Both the position numbers and the translations under genes were made by a program. From assembly GCA_003447545.1 (NCBI GenBank), contig DLYX01000430.1:1-9020 (forward strand): a DNA stretch of 9,020 nt. Reading direction: 5' to 3'. Each line of letters opens with the position of its first letter. Position 1 is the first letter of the stretch. This DNA comes from Deltaproteobacteria bacterium. GTDB lineage: Bacteria > Desulfobacterota > Binatia > UBA12015. The notes beneath the pieces are model-generated. The model did not search any database and was not told the origin of the DNA. It saw only the letters and a program-made list of their open reading frames with translations. Positions 6,778 to 9,020 of this stretch are shown here, one piece after another.

Positions 6778-7791
6778 ATGCTTTCAAACATCGAGAACGC
6801 TCTGGAAGCCCGCTCGTCTTTTTTGGCTTCCCTTGAGGACACCGACTGCGTGCGGCTTTTCCATGGAGCGGCCGAGGGCCAGCCCGGTCTGGCGATAGAT
6901 CGGTATGGTTCCGTGCTCCTCTTGCAGACCTGGCGAGATCCTTTGACGGAGCTGGAAATCGAGAAAATTCACCAATGTGTCGAGGCGGCCCTGGGTGAAG
7001 ACCTGATCACGGTCTGGAATCATCGAGGCAAGGAAAAAGGCAAGCCGCGCGAGATTTTCCCGGTACCGGACCTGCCGGCTCGGGTAGTCGGCACGGAACA
7101 TGGTCTCCGTTTTGACGTGCATCCGCGACACAAGGTGGGCGATCCTCTTCTTTTTCTCGATTCGCGAGTCGCGCGCAGGCGAATCCGGGAAGCGGCGTCC
7201 GGCAAGACGGTTTTGAATCTTTTTTCCTATACCTGCAGCGCGGGTGTGGCTGCGATCGCGGGCGGCGCGACCGCGGCGTGGAACGTTGATTTTGCGCGGA
7301 CCGCGCTGGAAGTCGGTGCCGGGAACGCCCGACTCAACGATATTCAGGTGGACGGTGGAGCAGCGAATCCGACGGCCTGGCGAAATATCCACGAGGATGT
7401 TTTTCCGGTGATTCGACAATATGCCGGGATGAGAATTCAGGATCATCGCGGCGGGAGAAAATTACGTTACAAGAGCCGCAAGCCACGGCAATTTGATATC
7501 GTTGTGCTCGATCCCCCGCGTTGGTCGCGCTCAGCCTTCGGTGCAGTGGATGTGGTGCGAGACTACCCGACCCTCTTCAAACCAGCCCTGTTGGCAACCT
7601 CGCCCGGCGGGCATTTGCTGTGCACGAATCATGTCGCACAAGTCGACTTTGATGATTGGACGGACGTGTTGCGTCGTTCTGCGGCCAAGGCCGGTCGACC
7701 GATTCAGAGTCTGGAACGCCTGCAGCCCGACGTCGACGTCCCCAGCTTTGACGGCAACCACCCGCTGAAGATTGCGTGGATTGGTATCTGA
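6778..7791 (+). CDS. RlmI-like class I SAM methyltransferase without PUA domain
   Basis: The 337-residue product aligns by eye with the middle and C-terminal parts of RlmI-type 23S rRNA cytosine-5 methyltransferases. The central domain opens with LFHGAAEGQPGLAIDRYG (residues 27-44). HPRHKVGDPLLFLDSR (115-130) corresponds to the conserved stretch before the SAM domain. Motif I is VLNLFSYTCSAG (145-156), the SAM-ribose acidic residue is D171 in VDFA, and the DPP motif is VLDPPRW (243-249). RlmI (about 396 residues) has an N-terminal RNA-binding PUA domain that is absent here. An in-frame TAA at 6766-6768 rules out a longer start. A basic stretch of about 20 residues (218-237, rich in R and K) lies between the motif with DVFPVIRQY and the DPP motif, where RlmI has a short turn. 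Target RNA and base are not known. No Shine-Dalgarno sequence is visible. Confidence 0.82.
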   Translation: MLSNIENALEARSSFLASLEDTDCVRLFHGAAEGQPGLAIDRYGSVLLLQTWRDPLTELEIEKIHQCVEAALGEDLITVWNHRGKEKGKPREIFPVPDLPARVVGTEHGLRFDVHPRHKVGDPLLFLDSRVARRRIREAASGKTVLNLFSYTCSAGVAAIAGGATAAWNVDFARTALEVGAGNARLNDIQVDGGAANPTAWRNIHEDVFPVIRQYAGMRIQDHRGGRKLRYKSRKPRQFDIVVLDPPRWSRSAFGAVDVVRDYPTLFKPALLATSPGGHLLCTNHVAQVDFDDWTDVLRRSAAKAGRPIQSLERLQPDVDVPSFDGNHPLKIAWIGI

Positions 7792-7806
7792 ACCCGAGCT
7801 GCAGTT

Positions 7807-8253
7807 TCAGGCGAGCAGCTGGGTGAGAACCTTGATGCTCATGCCGATGAGGCAGAGCGTCCCGAATCCCCAGAGAAGGGCACGGGCCGGTTGCATGCCG
7901 CGAGCATAAGCAATTGTGTGCAAGACTCTCGAGCCCGTGAATCCCCAGAAGTAGAGCGTCGCTCCGAAAGCCGAGGCTCCTAGCAGCACGTACACAAGCC
8001 CGATCGCAAAAAAGAGCGGGATGCTCTCCATATCGTTGCGATGGATTCGGAGCGCACGAGCAACCCCCGCATTTTCGACCTCGGATGCCTCGACACCTTC
8101 GTCAGCGAACGCCGTGTCTTCGGGGTTGGTGTAGCCACTCGATGTTCGACGTTGGATTGCCGTATAAAAGCTCACGCCCAGCATTTTCAGGACGAGAATC
8201 GCGGTGCAGACAGCGAAGGTTCGAAAAGCGGGATCTCCGAGAAAAGGTTCCAT
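7807..8253 (-). CDS. MAPEG-family membrane protein
   Basis: The 148-residue product is a small four-helix membrane protein. Hydrophobic segments lie at about residues 12-32, 76-93, 95-115 and 124-147. The family signature RIHRNDMES occurs at residues 69-77 (R69, H71, N73, E76), matching the glutathione-binding loop seen in microsomal glutathione transferase 1 and bacterial relatives. The family covers glutathione transferases, peroxidases and eicosanoid-forming enzymes in eukaryotes. Bacterial members are thought to detoxify lipophilic compounds, but the reaction here is inferred only from the fold. The loop between the first two helices is acidic (PEDTAFADEGVEASEVE). An in-frame TAG at 8263-8265 fixes the ATG. 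No Shine-Dalgarno sequence is evident. It is convergent with the methyltransferase gene, with a gap of 15 bases. Confidence 0.85.
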   Translation of the reverse strand: MEPFLGDPAFRTFAVCTAILVLKMLGVSFYTAIQRRTSSGYTNPEDTAFADEGVEASEVENAGVARALRIHRNDMESIPLFFAIGLVYVLLGASAFGATLYFWGFTGSRVLHTIAYARGMQPARALLWGFGTLCLIGMSIKVLTQLLA

Positions 8254-8494
8254 GCGCGTCGGCTACCGCGAATGGAACGCGCTTTCAAATTCGAGCCCCA
8301 AGGAAGCCTCCAGATCTCGCATGGGGGCATGCTCCAGCTTGCTCCTTGTCGTCTGCGTGCCTCCCGATTTCGGCTTTGAATAGGACGGTCCGCCCATCGT
8401 CGTTAGGGGAAATTCAGCAGTCAAATCGTGCCATATACGTCAGGCACCAGTGGGCTATTTTCGGCTTTTTGTCGAGATTCCCGGAGATATTTAG
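8254..8494. other. Divergent intergenic region, 241 bases, no gene recognised
   Basis: This gap lies between the starts of the MAPEG gene and the exported-protein gene and should hold promoters for both. A short hairpin with stem GCATG/CATGC is present near 8320-8335. No convincing promoter pair, operator or small gene was found. A 35-codon open stretch from 8272 lacks a ribosome binding site and is not called. Confidence 0.5.
8483..8486 (+). promoter_or_regulatory. Ribosome binding site of the exported-protein gene
   Basis: GGAG lies 8 bases before ATG at 8495. An in-frame TAG directly precedes that ATG (8492-8494), so this start is secure. Confidence 0.65.
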
Positions 8495-9020
8495 ATGAGA
8501 AGATCTTTTGCAATGGCAGCAGCATTCTGTCTGGCGTGGGCGCCTTCGGTTCATGCCCTGACGTTGATCAATGAAACGGGTGCCAGTCTCCAGATTACGA
8601 ATCCTGCGGCCACCTCGACGGTAGAGATCTCTCCCGAAAGTCTGTTCGAGGTCCCTGAGCCCTGGGGTGATGATCGACACAAATGGTTCAGCCTTTCTTC
8701 GGCGATGGACCCTCAACCTTGCGAGGCGTTTCGCAGTCGCTGGGGATCCATCAAGATGCCCGCTTTCTTTGTAGGCGTCGCCATTCGATCGGACGGCACC
8801 TGCGTTGCGCTCGATGACTTGCCCGAGCCGCCAGTGAATCCCGAGCCACCGGTCAACCCGGAGCCGCCTGTGGATCCTGAAACTCCGGTCGCTCAGGAAA
8901 TGCCGCCCCGGGGCAACGACACATGGGTTTACGATGCACTCTTCAGCGAGGGGCCGGCGGGGCCGCCCTTCACCAGAGCGGGGGTCTGGCTTCCCGGGCT
9001 ACGCGGTTTCAATGACATCC
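8495..9020 (+). CDS. Exported protein of unknown function with proline-rich repeat (right edge cut)
   Basis: The frame stays open for 175 codons to the window end, so the C-terminus is missing. The first 21 residues form a Sec signal peptide: two arginines after the initial methionine, a hydrophobic core (FAMAAAFCLAWAP), and a likely cut after VHA (residue 21). The mature start LTLINETGASLQITNP begins a domain of about 85 residues with two cysteines (C76, C103) that could form a disulfide. A proline-rich linker of about 24 residues follows, built from PEPPVN units (110-133). A second domain then starts near residue 139 with GNDTWVYDALFSEGPAG. I do not recognise either domain. The layout (signal peptide, small domain, Pro-rich spacer, larger C-terminal part) suits a secreted or surface protein whose second domain is held away from the first. 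Function is unknown. Confidence 0.8.
   Translation, partial: MRRSFAMAAAFCLAWAPSVHALTLINETGASLQITNPAATSTVEISPESLFEVPEPWGDDRHKWFSLSSAMDPQPCEAFRSRWGSIKMPAFFVGVAIRSDGTCVALDDLPEPPVNPEPPVNPEPPVDPETPVAQEMPPRGNDTWVYDALFSEGPAGPPFTRAGVWLPGLRGFNDI
8822..8893 (+). repeat. 18-base tandem repeat, four degenerate copies, coding for PEPPVN units
   Basis: Four consecutive 18-base units begin at 8822, 8840, 8858 and 8876 and encode PEPPVN, PEPPVN, PEPPVD and PETPVA. Third codon positions differ between copies (for example ccg, cca and cct for proline), so the array is old enough to have drifted while the protein pattern was kept. Repeats of this kind can change copy number by slippage or recombination. Confidence 0.85.

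Noticed and set aside
7792..7824. Imperfect hairpin just after the methyltransferase stop (stem acccgagctg against cagctgggt, with one bulged base).
   Set aside because: It has a loop of about 14 bases, a bulge and no T-run on either side, so it does not meet the form of an intrinsic terminator.
8272..8379. A 35-codon plus-strand open stretch in the MAPEG/exported-protein gap.
   Set aside because: It has no Shine-Dalgarno sequence, is the tail of a longer shadow frame antisense to the MAPEG gene, and has no recognisable motif.
8414..8716. A 100-codon minus-strand frame overlapping the start of the exported-protein gene.
   Set aside because: It opposes a gene with a signal peptide and ribosome binding site, and its own translation is rich in arginine with no recognisable pattern.

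Overview
This 9,020-base window is GC-rich (about 60% by eye) bacterial chromosome with dense, ordinary-looking protein genes. No tRNA, rRNA, CRISPR array, insertion sequence or phage gene was seen. A FUSC-type membrane transporter, a MAPEG membrane protein, an RlmI-like methyltransferase and a Sec-type signal peptide fit a Gram-negative bacterium with broad small-molecule metabolism. They could suit a proteobacterium, myxobacterium or Binatota-like lineage, but no marker here fixes the taxon.

Layout from left to right: (1) the C-terminal end of an MFS transporter (+, cut by the left edge); (2) a large FUSC-family membrane protein (-), convergent with it; (3) a TauD/TfdA-like Fe(II)/2-oxoglutarate oxygenase (+), divergent from the FUSC gene with start codons that touch; (4) a small NTF2/SnoaL-like protein (-); (5) a 3-hydroxyisobutyrate dehydrogenase-family reductase (+), divergent from gene 4; (6 and 7) a two-gene minus-strand unit, a SnoaL-like protein followed by a dienelactone hydrolase-family enzyme; (8) an RlmI-like SAM methyltransferase lacking the PUA domain (+); (9) a MAPEG-family membrane protein (-); (10) the start of an exported protein of unknown function with a proline-rich tandem repeat (+, cut by the right edge).

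The strand changes at every gene boundary except the SnoaL-like/dienelactone hydrolase pair. Four convergent gene pairs end within 4 to 19 bases of each other, with no convincing terminator between them. Most genes are therefore probably transcribed singly from short divergent control regions. The enzymes (2OG oxygenase, two NTF2-fold proteins, beta-hydroxyacid dehydrogenase, dienelactone hydrolase, MAPEG, two transporters) suggest catabolism or detoxification of small organic molecules. No single pathway can be assembled from them.

I did not find a clearly new multi-gene system. The points most worth a second look are the unknown exported protein at the right end, the PUA-less methyltransferase with a basic insert, the ambiguous FUSC start in the shared divergent region, and a probable leaderless promoter in front of the SnoaL-like gene.
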